Origin: Bacteroidetes bacterium UBA2322
Lineage (GTDB): Bacteria > Bacteroidota > Bacteroidia > Chitinophagales > UBA2359
Direction of reading: 5' to 3'
Assembly: GCA_002345145.1 (NCBI GenBank)
Contig: DDVC01000099.1
Span: 10,316-24,525 of the forward strand
DNA: 14,210 nucleotides
Made by a program: the position numbers and the translations under genes. Below, piece after piece: positions 1-6,130 of this stretch (the first letter of the stretch is position 1; the number at the start of each line of letters is the position of its first letter). The notes beneath the pieces were generated by a model. That model did not search any database. It had not been told where the DNA came from and saw only the letters and a program-made list of their open reading frames with translations.

Positions 1-2
1 TG

Positions 3-65
3 CGTGAAATCTTGCCCATTAGCCGGCAAATAGGTCATAAGTTTGAATGGGGGGGGAGTACCTAG
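3..65 (+). CDS. Possible C-terminal end of an upstream gene (partial)
   Basis: One plus-strand frame is open from the window edge to a TAG at 63-65, giving about 20 residues that end in HKFEWGGST. It would stop 40 nt before the flippase start, a plausible operon-like spacing. A 20-codon open frame easily occurs by chance. The minus strand also offers a start (ATG at 38-36) running off the edge, so this could instead be a divergent gene. I recognise no family in either reading. Confidence 0.22.
   Translation, partial: REILPISRQIGHKFEWGGST
49..56. repeat. Homopolymeric G8 tract
   Basis: Eight consecutive G residues lie 25 nt upstream of the -7 box of the flippase promoter (82-89), inside or just after a possible upstream gene end. 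Long G runs are otherwise rare in this AT-leaning window. Such tracts can change length by strand slippage, but no effect on transcription can be shown here. Confidence 0.6.
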
Positions 66-81
66 GTAGATACAAAAATGG

Positions 82-89
82 TACTTTTG
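82..89 (+). promoter_or_regulatory. Bacteroidota -7 box (TACTTTTG) before the flippase
   Basis: The sequence matches TAnnTTTG, the -7 element read by the Bacteroidota primary sigma factor. It ends 16 nt before the flippase ATG, so the leader would be only about 10 nt. No TTG/TTTG is found at the expected -33 spacing (about 57-63), so the match is one-sided. Confidence 0.45.
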
Positions 90-105
90 CAGCACAATCA
101 GCCCA

Positions 106-1542
106 ATGAAAAAACGCTTTGTTGCCAATATAGCGCTCTTAGTTTTTATCAACCTATTGGTAAAACCGTTTTGGATATTTGGCATAGACCGTACCGTACA
201 AAATACCGTTGGCACCGGTGCGTATGGTGTATATTTTGCGCTGTTCAATTTTTCCTTTTTGCTGCAAACCCTGCTCGATTTTGGCATAAACAACTACAAC
301 AGCCGTGCAGTGGCACAAAAAGATGGCTGGATAGCCGAGCATTTTACCGGTATTATGTTGGTAAAAACAGCGCTGGCGGTTATATACCTGCTGCTTTGTT
401 TAGCAGGCGCCGGCATAATGGGTTACAGTCCGGTACAAATATGGTTGTTAGGCATACTATGCTTTAACCAAGTATTGCTGTCGTTTACCGGTTATTTCCG
501 CTCAAACCTGCAAGGGCTGCACCGCTTTAAAACCGATAGTTTCATGTCGGTATTAGACAAATTGGTTATGATAACCATTTGCGCTGTATTATTGTGGGGC
601 GGCAGTTGGGGGGCATCTTTTAGGATAGAGTGGTTTGTATATGCACAATCGGGAGCATACTTATTTACCGTTTTAGTAGGCTTCATTTTAGTAGCAAGGC
701 AGCTATCATTGCCATGGCAGGTATCGTTAGATTGGTCGTTTATTAGGGGAATTTTGCAAAAAAGTTACCCATTTGCCCTCATTGGGGTACTTATGAGCGT
801 GTATAACCGCATAGACTCAGTAATGCTGGAAGCGCTGCTGCCCCCCACCGATGGCGCACACCAAGCGGGCATATATGCCTCTGCCTACCGGCTGCTCGAT
901 GCGGTAAATATGGTAGGCGTACTTACCGCCACCATACTGCTGCCCATGTTTGCTAAAATGCTGGTAAAACAAGAACCGGTAGAACCCTTAGTAAATTTTA
1001 CCGCAAAAAGTTTGTATGCCCTTGCAACCGCCGGGGTATGTTGTTGCTTCTATTTTGCCGAACCTGTAATGCACTGGCTTTATACCGATGCCACACCTTA
1101 TTATGCTACCGTTTTTGCGTGGTTAATGCCTTCTTTCATAGGTATTGCATCGGTATATGTTTTTGGGGCATTGCTTACGGCAAACCATAACTTGTGGCAA
1201 ATAAACGTAATTGCATTGGGTAGTGTAGCGCTCAACATAACGCTTAATTTTTTGCTTATACCGTCATTTAAGGCATTGGGTGCGGCATGGGCGGCAGTAG
1301 CTACACAAGCTATGGCAGCGGTTTGTTTTATGGCAGTGGCGGCGTATAAGTTTAAGTTGGGGTGGAATGGTAAAAATATAGTTTCGGCAGCGGTTTACCC
1401 ACTTATTTGTTTGACTTTGGCAAAGTGGGGCAGCCGGTGGGAGTGGGTCATGCCCTGGCAGTTCAATTTTTTGACAGTTTTTGGGTTGTGTTTAGTAGTT
1501 GCACGGGTATTGCGTTTGCTGGTTTGGAAAAAAACGGTTTAA
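106..1542 (+). CDS. Polysaccharide flippase, Wzx/MATE-like (oligosaccharide flippase family)
   Basis: A 478-residue integral membrane protein with about 13-14 hydrophobic segments spread along its length (first ones near residues 7-27, 40-60, 82-105 and 110-131), short polar loops and no soluble domain. Length and layout fit the Wzx/RfbX branch of the MOP exporter superfamily, which moves lipid-linked sugar units across the inner membrane. The motif RIDSVMLEALL near residue 235 (an acidic charge inside a membrane segment) and the polysaccharide-biosynthesis C-terminal pattern near residues 340-400 support this. The start at 106 follows a -7 box at 82-89. It is followed 104 nt later by a Wzz-like gene and then a Wzy/WaaL-like gene, which supports a role in O-antigen, capsule or exopolysaccharide export. 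The substrate cannot be inferred. An overlapping open frame from 78 is a shadow. Confidence 0.88.
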   Translation: MKKRFVANIALLVFINLLVKPFWIFGIDRTVQNTVGTGAYGVYFALFNFSFLLQTLLDFGINNYNSRAVAQKDGWIAEHFTGIMLVKTALAVIYLLLCLAGAGIMGYSPVQIWLLGILCFNQVLLSFTGYFRSNLQGLHRFKTDSFMSVLDKLVMITICAVLLWGGSWGASFRIEWFVYAQSGAYLFTVLVGFILVARQLSLPWQVSLDWSFIRGILQKSYPFALIGVLMSVYNRIDSVMLEALLPPTDGAHQAGIYASAYRLLDAVNMVGVLTATILLPMFAKMLVKQEPVEPLVNFTAKSLYALATAGVCCCFYFAEPVMHWLYTDATPYYATVFAWLMPSFIGIASVYVFGALLTANHNLWQINVIALGSVALNITLNFLLIPSFKALGAAWAAVATQAMAAVCFMAVAAYKFKLGWNGKNIVSAAVYPLICLTLAKWGSRWEWVMPWQFNFLTVFGLCLVVARVLRLLVWKKTV

Positions 1543-1548
1543 CCGTTT
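1532..1548. repeat. Short palindrome over the flippase stop codon
   Basis: AAACGGTT (1532-1539) and AACCGTTT (1541-1548) are perfect inverted arms around one T. In RNA this would be a 6-bp stem (1532-1537 with 1543-1548) and a 5-nt loop holding part of the UAA stop. No U-run follows, so it is not a standard intrinsic terminator. It may be a minor processing or 3'-end structure, or chance. Confidence 0.4.
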
Positions 1549-1571
1549 GTTGCGCTGCCGCCGGTAGTTCA

Positions 1572-1603
1572 TTGTGCAAATCGGGTTAATTATATTACCT
1601 TTG
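1572..1603 (+). promoter_or_regulatory. Bacteroidota promoter before the Wzz-like gene
   Basis: TTG at 1572-1574 and TACCTTTG (TAnnTTTG) at 1596-1603 are separated by 21 nt, the spacing known for Bacteroidota -33/-7 promoters. Transcription would start near 1610, leaving a leader of about 35 nt before the ATG at 1647. The Wzz-like and ligase genes can therefore probably be transcribed independently of the flippase, as well as by readthrough. Confidence 0.6.
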
Positions 1604-1646
1604 CAGTTTGGCAAGTTAAAAATTAAAAATACTCAAAATATCGTTC

Positions 1647-2534
1647 ATGGAAGAGTTGATAAGAATACTATACAAGTGGTTTAAACCCATTAGTATAGTA
1701 ACCGGTATAGCAGCCGTACTAAGCGCTGTTATTTCTCTGATACTACCCCAATACTACCTGTCTTATTCATCGGTTATACCCATAAACCCTCACCTTATGG
1801 ACAGGTCGTCGCTGTTTAGTTTAGAGGGTGGCGAAACACCGGTATATTTGTTTGGCGGCAAGGGCGAAATAAACCGTCTTTTAACCCTATCTCAGTCAAG
1901 AGCGCTTGAAGGGCACCTTATACATAAGTACAACCTGTATGCCCACTACAAAATAGATACAACCGATAAGTTGAAAGATTACTGGGTTACCGAAGAACTG
2001 CGCAACCACTTTAAAGCCGTTAAAACGCCCGATGGGGTGGTAAATATAGAGGTAATAGACAAAGACCCTAACCTTGCCGCCGATATGGCTAACGAGGTAG
2101 TAGGTCTGTTAGACAGTTTGAACAAGGGAATTATGATGGAAAAGAAGGTAATTCTTACCGATTTGTACGCCAAAGAAGTAGAAACAGCCCGAACCCATTT
2201 AGATGTTATGCGCGATAGCCTTATTCGCACCATAAATAACAATCCCGATGACACCGTTACCGCACACTTATTAGAGCGCGTTATACGCAAAGCAGTAGAA
2301 GACTATAATTTTTCCAATACACTCTACAAACAACACGTTGCCGCCATTAACCAGCCCTACTCATCGTTATATGTGCTTGAAAAAGCAGTGCCTGCGGTAA
2401 AACGGTTTAAGCCTGTGCGCTGGCTCATAGTGGTAAGCGCTACTATGGTTACATTAGCCAGCATGTTATTGATTGCAGTGTTTATAGAAAAATTTAAGCA
2501 TTTTAACTTTGAAGAACCGGTAACAGAGCTGTAA
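1647..2534 (+). CDS. Wzz-like polysaccharide chain-length/co-polymerase protein without kinase domain
   Basis: A 295-residue protein with two terminal membrane segments (about residues 14-34 and 258-281) around a roughly 220-residue periplasmic region. This is the layout of polysaccharide co-polymerases (Wzz/FepE/GumC N-terminal family). The middle of the loop (about 160-240) is rich in charged residues and leucines and likely helical/coiled. A proline-containing stretch ending in RFKPVRW leads into the second membrane segment, as in Wzz proteins. It ends at EEPVTEL with no cytoplasmic ATPase domain, no Walker motifs and no tyrosine tail, so it is not a BY-kinase of the Wzc/Ptk type. It has its own promoter and lies 45 nt before the ligase-like gene. 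The likely role is setting glycan chain length with the adjacent polymerase; that pairing is inferred from context. Confidence 0.82.
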   Translation: MEELIRILYKWFKPISIVTGIAAVLSAVISLILPQYYLSYSSVIPINPHLMDRSSLFSLEGGETPVYLFGGKGEINRLLTLSQSRALEGHLIHKYNLYAHYKIDTTDKLKDYWVTEELRNHFKAVKTPDGVVNIEVIDKDPNLAADMANEVVGLLDSLNKGIMMEKKVILTDLYAKEVETARTHLDVMRDSLIRTINNNPDDTVTAHLLERVIRKAVEDYNFSNTLYKQHVAAINQPYSSLYVLEKAVPAVKRFKPVRWLIVVSATMVTLASMLLIAVFIEKFKHFNFEEPVTEL

Positions 2535-2579
2535 TGTTGTTCTGTTCGGTTTAAAGTTGCTTCACCCCATTTTAGCTCT

Positions 2580-4025
2580 ATGAACGCCGGTATTAGCAAG
2601 GTTTTCGGGTCATTGTTTAATGATAAATCGCTGTGGGTATTTGCGGTATTTGCCGTGTTTACCCTACTCTGCGCGGTAATAGCCATAGCGGGCAATGCTT
2701 TTTACTTTTACGTTTTGCCCTTATCGGTCATTTTTGGGCTGTTTGTTATTAAGTATTTCAGGCAAACCTACCTTTTGCTGTGGTTTTTACTGCCGTTTTC
2801 AATGGAGTACGAGTTTAGCGGCAGCCTTGCTACCGATTTACCCACCGAGCCGCTCATCATCATGCTTATGGGCGCTGCTATTTTGTACTACCTTGCCAAT
2901 CCGCACCAATTGAGCCGCCGGTTATTTAACCACCCCATTACCACCGTTTTGTTGCTGCATGTTTTGTGGATTGGGTTAAGCGCAGTTTACTCGCAGGTGC
3001 CCTTAGTATCGGTAAAGTTTTTCATTTCCAAAATATGGTATGTGGTGGTGTTTTTTTTCCTTACCACCTTGTTTGTAAAGACCGAAAACCAATTCAAACC
3101 CCTGTTTTGGTGCCTTGCCGTTCCGCTAAGTGCGCTGGTAGTGCAAACGGTTATACGCCACGCCGCCTTAAATTTTGAGTTTCAGGAGGTAAATAAAACC
3201 ATGACCCCGTTTTTCCGAAACCACGTAAACTATGCCGTTATGTTGGCGGTATTTTTTCCGTTTGCGTGGCGGGCAAGGCAGTGGTATAAGGAGGGTTCTT
3301 TTGAGCGGTTAATGGTAAATTTAGTGGTGTTTTTGCTGCTGCTGGGCATTGCTTTTGCTTATACAAGGGCTGCCTATCTTTCTTTGCTTTTGCTGCCGGT
3401 TATGCACTATATTTTTACCCGCAGGCTTACCAAGTGGTTGGCTGCCTTGGGCGTTTTTGGCATTTTGCTGCTTACCGTTTACCTTGCCAACGATAACCGA
3501 TACCTATCTTATGCGCCCGATTACGAAACTACCATTTACCACGATGATTTTGAAGACCACCTGTTTGCCACCTTTGAAGGCAAAGACGTATCGGCTATGG
3601 AGCGGGTATATAGGTGGGTGGCGGCTTTTCGCATGAGCGCCGATAAGCCGGTGGCGGGGTTTGGACCGGGTAATTTTTACAACTACTACCGCTACTACAC
3701 AGTGGACAGTTTTGAAACCTATGTGAGCGATAACGAAGAGCAATCGGGCGTACACAACTATTTTTTGATGACCCTTGTTGACCAGGGTTTCATCGGGCTT
3801 ATACTGTTTGTTGCACTTTGTTTGGCAGTTTTTATATCGGGCGAGTACATTTACCTTCGCACATCGCAGGCGCAAAAAGGGTTTGTTATGGCTGCCCTTT
3901 TATCGTTTGGCGTTATTGTACTCAATATAACCATGGGCGATTTGATAGAGGTAGATAAAATAGGCTCGTTCTTTTTTGTGAGCATGGCTATACTGGTAAA
4001 TTTTGCACTCAAAAAGCCCAAATAA
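2580..4025 (+). CDS. O-antigen polymerase/ligase family protein (Wzy_C, WaaL-like)
   Basis: A 481-residue polytopic membrane protein with about 11-12 hydrophobic segments and one large periplasmic loop (about residues 301-391) in the C-terminal half. Family signatures are visible: YTRAAYLSLL at 261-270, matching the Wzy_C segment usually read as S/T-R-A/G-x-W; an R-x-x-x-W-rich stretch with the G-F-G-P-G-N-F turn at 360-366; and HNYFLMTLVDQGFIGL at 392-407, the conserved H-N/x-Y/F-L stretch after the loop. Such proteins either polymerise repeat units (Wzy) or transfer glycans to lipid A core (WaaL) or protein, and sequence alone does not separate these roles. With a flippase and a Wzz-like protein directly upstream, a polymerase is somewhat more likely. 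The ATG at 2580 is the first in frame. Confidence 0.85.
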   Translation: MNAGISKVFGSLFNDKSLWVFAVFAVFTLLCAVIAIAGNAFYFYVLPLSVIFGLFVIKYFRQTYLLLWFLLPFSMEYEFSGSLATDLPTEPLIIMLMGAAILYYLANPHQLSRRLFNHPITTVLLLHVLWIGLSAVYSQVPLVSVKFFISKIWYVVVFFFLTTLFVKTENQFKPLFWCLAVPLSALVVQTVIRHAALNFEFQEVNKTMTPFFRNHVNYAVMLAVFFPFAWRARQWYKEGSFERLMVNLVVFLLLLGIAFAYTRAAYLSLLLLPVMHYIFTRRLTKWLAALGVFGILLLTVYLANDNRYLSYAPDYETTIYHDDFEDHLFATFEGKDVSAMERVYRWVAAFRMSADKPVAGFGPGNFYNYYRYYTVDSFETYVSDNEEQSGVHNYFLMTLVDQGFIGLILFVALCLAVFISGEYIYLRTSQAQKGFVMAALLSFGVIVLNITMGDLIEVDKIGSFFFVSMAILVNFALKKPK

Positions 4026-4031
4026 AACAAA

Positions 4032-4056
4032 CTGCCCGTCGGTGGCACTTTGGCAG
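4032..4056 (-). terminator. Weak terminator-like hairpin after the phosphatase gene
   Basis: Read on the minus strand, CTGCC (4056-4052) pairs with GGCAG (4036-4032) and is followed by a T-rich tail, TTTGTTTTATTT. The stem is only 5 bp with a loop of about 15 nt. It lies in the 64-nt convergent gap between the ligase-like gene and the phosphatase, where termination of both would be expected. Confidence 0.3.
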
Positions 4057-4089
4057 AATAATCTCCAAAACCAATTTGGTATTAATACT

Positions 4090-4608
4090 TTATTTGTTTA
4101 TTTGCAAAATCCATATTTGCAGGGTATCATAAATTTTCTCTGCACAAGTTTGGTAATCAGTAAGGGCTGTGCCGTAGGGGTCTGCTATTTGCCAACCAAT
4201 TAAACGGGGCAGGGTTTGGGGATAAGTATTTGCTAAGTAGTCATAAATCATGGCATCTAAGGCTATTATGTGGTCAAAATCATTCAAATTGAGGCTTTGC
4301 ACCGGTGTGGCAGCGTGTCCTTCCATGTTGGCATTGTAAGTATTTTGCATAACCTTTTGTGCCAAAACCGATGCCGGCAGCCCCGGTACCGCTCCTATAC
4401 CGGCGCTGTATATTTGGTAATCGCTTGCAGATAGCATTTGCTTGGCAAGTGTTTTAGCCATAGGGCTCCGGCAGGTATTACCGTAGCAAACAAACAAAAT
4501 TCGTTTGGGCAAATTTGGGCGCATAGAAACAGAAAGCAACGAAGCGGTTAAAATTAAAACAACAAAGATGCCCACCCATCTGTTTTCCGCAAAATTCATA
4601 ATAAGCAT
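4090..4608 (-). CDS. Low-molecular-weight protein tyrosine phosphatase with N-terminal membrane anchor
   Basis: A 172-residue protein. The P-loop C-Y-G-N-T-C-R-S at 41-48 fits the C-x5-R-S signature, with Cys41 as nucleophile and Arg47 binding phosphate. The general acid is Asp143 in A-D-P-Y-G. The LMW-PTP elements YSAGIGAVPG (67-76), EGHAA (96-100) and FDHIIALD (111-118) are also present. The catalytic part starts near residue 35. Ahead of it, residues 11-28 form a hydrophobic segment followed by R-P-N-L-P-K-R, suggesting an N-out/C-in anchor with a cytoplasmic active site. Cytosolic family members lack this anchor. An alternative start at Met29 (4524) would give a normal 144-residue soluble enzyme. 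Such phosphatases often act on tyrosine kinases of capsule systems, and the polysaccharide genes end just downstream, but no kinase is visible. An inverted-repeat-bounded element begins 9 nt upstream of its start. Confidence 0.85.
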   Translation of the reverse strand: MLIMNFAENRWVGIFVVLILTASLLSVSMRPNLPKRILFVCYGNTCRSPMAKTLAKQMLSASDYQIYSAGIGAVPGLPASVLAQKVMQNTYNANMEGHAATPVQSLNLNDFDHIIALDAMIYDYLANTYPQTLPRLIGWQIADPYGTALTDYQTCAEKIYDTLQIWILQINK

Positions 4609-4617
4609 TATATTTTA

Positions 4618-4990
4618 TTAGACTTTGGACAAAATTTTTGAGATAGTCAGCAAAAGAGGCAGTCCAAGTGTTAGGTATTGATGCAAACAAAATACGCAAA
4701 AACACTCGGGTTCTGCCTCCAAATCGCACTGTCGGGCAGCTCCCGTGCCCGTTCGTTGATAAACTATTTAATGAGTTTAGCAAGTGGCGGTCATTAGTGC
4801 AAAAAAATGGCAAAGGACGTACCAACGGCATCAAACTACCCAAAAGCCCCAAGTATCCCATTGTAAAAATCATAATAAAACCCCAAAACAGCACCCTGAA
4901 CAGCTAAATTGTTAGTCAAAAAGCAACATATTAAAAATGAATAGCCCCAAAACCGAGTGCGGGGGCTTCTGCCGTTTGTCCAAAGTCTAA
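4618..4990. mobile_element. 373-bp element with perfect 16-bp terminal inverted repeats (MITE-like or IS remnant)
   Basis: TTAGACTTTGGACAAA at 4618-4633 is the exact reverse complement of TTTGTCCAAAGTCTAA at 4975-4990, and the match stops sharply on both sides. If the outer TA pairs (4619-4620 and 4988-4989) are a target duplication, the element proper has 13-bp ends starting GAC. The interior has no convincing gene: a 79-codon plus-strand frame (4668-4907) and a 138-codon minus-strand frame (4478-4894) overlap, and neither resembles a transposase I know. Size and ends fit a non-autonomous MITE or deleted insertion sequence. The family is not recognised, and one copy is not proof of mobility. 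Confidence 0.5.
4943..4967 (-). repeat. Hairpin inside the inverted-repeat element
   Basis: AGCCCC (4943-4948) and GGGGCT (4962-4967) form a 6-bp GC-rich stem with a 13-nt loop. On the minus strand it is followed by ATTCATTTTT, so it could weakly terminate transcripts coming from oxyR. Confidence 0.35.
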
Positions 4991-5000
4991 AATTAACATC

Positions 5001-5045
5001 AAAAACGCTGCTCACGGCCGTGTGTCTCTCACGGCGGGCATCAGC
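5001..5045 (-). terminator. Hairpin and T-run, probable terminator downstream of oxyR
   Basis: On the minus strand, GCTG (5045-5042) and CAGC (5010-5007) bracket an inner stem CCGTG/CACGG (5018-5022 with 5030-5034, loop 7 nt), then TTTTT (5005-5001). The region also holds the perfect 10-bp palindrome CACGGCCGTG (5013-5022), so other foldings are possible. It lies about 55 nt after the oxyR stop, where a terminator is expected. Confidence 0.45.
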
Positions 5046-5100
5046 AATGGGTTTAATATACACTACTCACTAACCACCAAAGCATCGGGTAAATAATTTT

Positions 5101-6024
5101 TCAAACATTTAACACATTATCTTTCATAGCTGCCGGTATATTGTGCAAAATTTCTGTTTTTAGCGCCTGCAACATTTTTTCCTTCACAAAATACCTGAAA
5201 CATACCAAACCAATTTGGCGCATAGGAGCCGGCGATTTAAAGTATCGGATTTGATTTTTTTGTTTTGGCGTTAAATCAAACAAGGCAAGGTAGGGCAGCA
5301 CAGTAATCCCTTCGTTTAAGTCCACTACTTTTTTAAGCGTTTCTATACTTGCCGCCGATAAATCAAACTGGTGTATATTGCGCTCGTGCAGTTTTAGTTC
5401 GCACAAGTTAATAACCTGATTGCGCAGGCAATGCCCCTCATCTAACAGCCAAAGCCTGTTTATGTCAATGTCTTTTGGTAGTATGTATTTGCTTGCAGGA
5501 TAGGTAGTTTCGTTTGAGGTGTAAACAATAAACTCCTCATTAAACAGCGGAGCTTCTATCAAATCGGTATCGTTTAGCGGAATAGCCAGTATGCCGGCAT
5601 CTAATTGGTTTTGTTTTATGCGCTGCACAATTTCATGGGTAGTAAGCTCGCTGATTTGTAGTTTTATTTTAGGGTAATTTTTTAAAAAACCCTGCAAAAA
5701 AAGCGGAATCAAATACGGAGCCAGTGTAGGTATAATGCCTATTTTCAGCTCGCCGTTTACCTTTATGGTTTCCTCCTCTAACATCTCCTTTACCCTTGCT
5801 GTTTCCCTTACAATAACCTTTGCCTGCTCAATAATTTTTTTGCCTATAACCGTAGGTACAACCGGGTGTTTGCTTCGGTCAAACAATTTTACCCCCAGCT
5901 CAGATTCCAATTTCTTAACCATGGTGCTAAGGGTGGCTTGGGTTACATAGCATTTTTCGGCTGCCGTTACAAAATGCCTATACGTATCTACGGCTATGAT
6001 GTATTCTAATTGCTGTAAATTCAT
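5101..6024 (-). CDS. oxyR: OxyR, LysR-type hydrogen-peroxide-sensing regulator
   Basis: A 307-residue LysR-type regulator. Residues 1-60 form the winged helix-turn-helix (start MNLQQLEYIIAV, recognition region TQATLSTMVKKLESELG), a linker helix covers about 60-90, and the substrate-binding-like domain runs from about 91. The peroxide-sensing pair falls in GHCLRNQVINLC, placing the cysteines at 199 and 208, the same numbers as in E. coli OxyR. This also supports the start at 6024; the frame extends upstream to 6102, but that would read through its own promoter and into the katG promoter. OxyR oxidised by H2O2 forms the 199-208 disulfide and activates antioxidant genes. The divergent neighbour is katG, the classic OxyR target, with a LysR box between them. 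Confidence 0.95.
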   Translation of the reverse strand: MNLQQLEYIIAVDTYRHFVTAAEKCYVTQATLSTMVKKLESELGVKLFDRSKHPVVPTVIGKKIIEQAKVIVRETARVKEMLEEETIKVNGELKIGIIPTLAPYLIPLFLQGFLKNYPKIKLQISELTTHEIVQRIKQNQLDAGILAIPLNDTDLIEAPLFNEEFIVYTSNETTYPASKYILPKDIDINRLWLLDEGHCLRNQVINLCELKLHERNIHQFDLSAASIETLKKVVDLNEGITVLPYLALFDLTPKQKNQIRYFKSPAPMRQIGLVCFRYFVKEKMLQALKTEILHNIPAAMKDNVLNV

Positions 6025-6046
6025 GCGGGTATTGACAAAATTTATG

Positions 6047-6054
6047 CAAATATA
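6047..6054 (-). promoter_or_regulatory. Bacteroidota -7 box (TATATTTG) for oxyR
   Basis: On the minus strand, TATATTTG fits TAnnTTTG and ends 22 nt before the oxyR ATG. No clear TTG lies at the -33 spacing, which suits a weak or autoregulated promoter. The LysR box at 6061-6075 sits just upstream, where bound OxyR could block its own promoter. Confidence 0.5.
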
Positions 6055-6060
6055 GACAAT

Positions 6061-6075
6061 ATCAGTTTGGTTGAT
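6061..6075. promoter_or_regulatory. LysR-type box ATC-N9-GAT, candidate OxyR operator
   Basis: ATC (6061-6063), nine bases and GAT (6073-6075) reproduce the T-N11-A LysR signature. The dyad extends to TATCA-N7-TGATA (6060-6076). It overlaps the katG -33 element (6066-6069) and lies just upstream of the oxyR -7 box. That position suits activation of katG together with repression of oxyR. Binding is inferred, not shown. Confidence 0.5.
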
Positions 6076-6097
6076 AACTAAAGTCGCCGTATTTTTG
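6066..6097 (+). promoter_or_regulatory. katG promoter (-33 TTTG, -7 TATTTTTG)
   Basis: TTTG at 6066-6069 and TATTTTTG (TAnnTTTG) at 6090-6097 are separated by 20 nt, matching the Bacteroidota promoter consensus. Transcription would start near 6104, about 27 nt before the katG ATG at 6131. This also rules out the upstream TTG start at 6071, which would lie before the transcript begins. Confidence 0.65.
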
Positions 6098-6130
6098 TTC
6101 AAAATTTTAAAATCATTAAACTTTTACGCA

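Noticed and set aside
4478..4894. 138-codon minus-strand frame overlapping the phosphatase 5' end and the inverted-repeat element
   Set aside because: It overlaps a well-supported gene in another frame, crosses the element boundary, and shows no family similarity.
4668..4907. 79-codon plus-strand frame inside the inverted-repeat element, considered as a remnant transposase
   Set aside because: No DDE, HTH or other transposase feature can be recognised. It is kept only as part of the element description.
6034..6039. TTGACA hexamer between oxyR and katG as an E. coli-type -35 box
   Set aside because: No matching -10 follows at 16-18 nt, and Bacteroidota promoters use -33/-7 elements, which are found elsewhere in the same region.
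6025..6102. N-terminal extension of OxyR to 6102
   Set aside because: It would read through both promoters. Starting at 6024 places the redox cysteines at 199 and 208 exactly and gives a normal LysR N-terminus.
6071..6130. Longer KatG start at a TTG (6071)
   Set aside because: It lies upstream of the consensus katG -7 box (6090-6097), and the extra 20 residues are unlike KatG N-termini. The ATG at 6131 is preferred.
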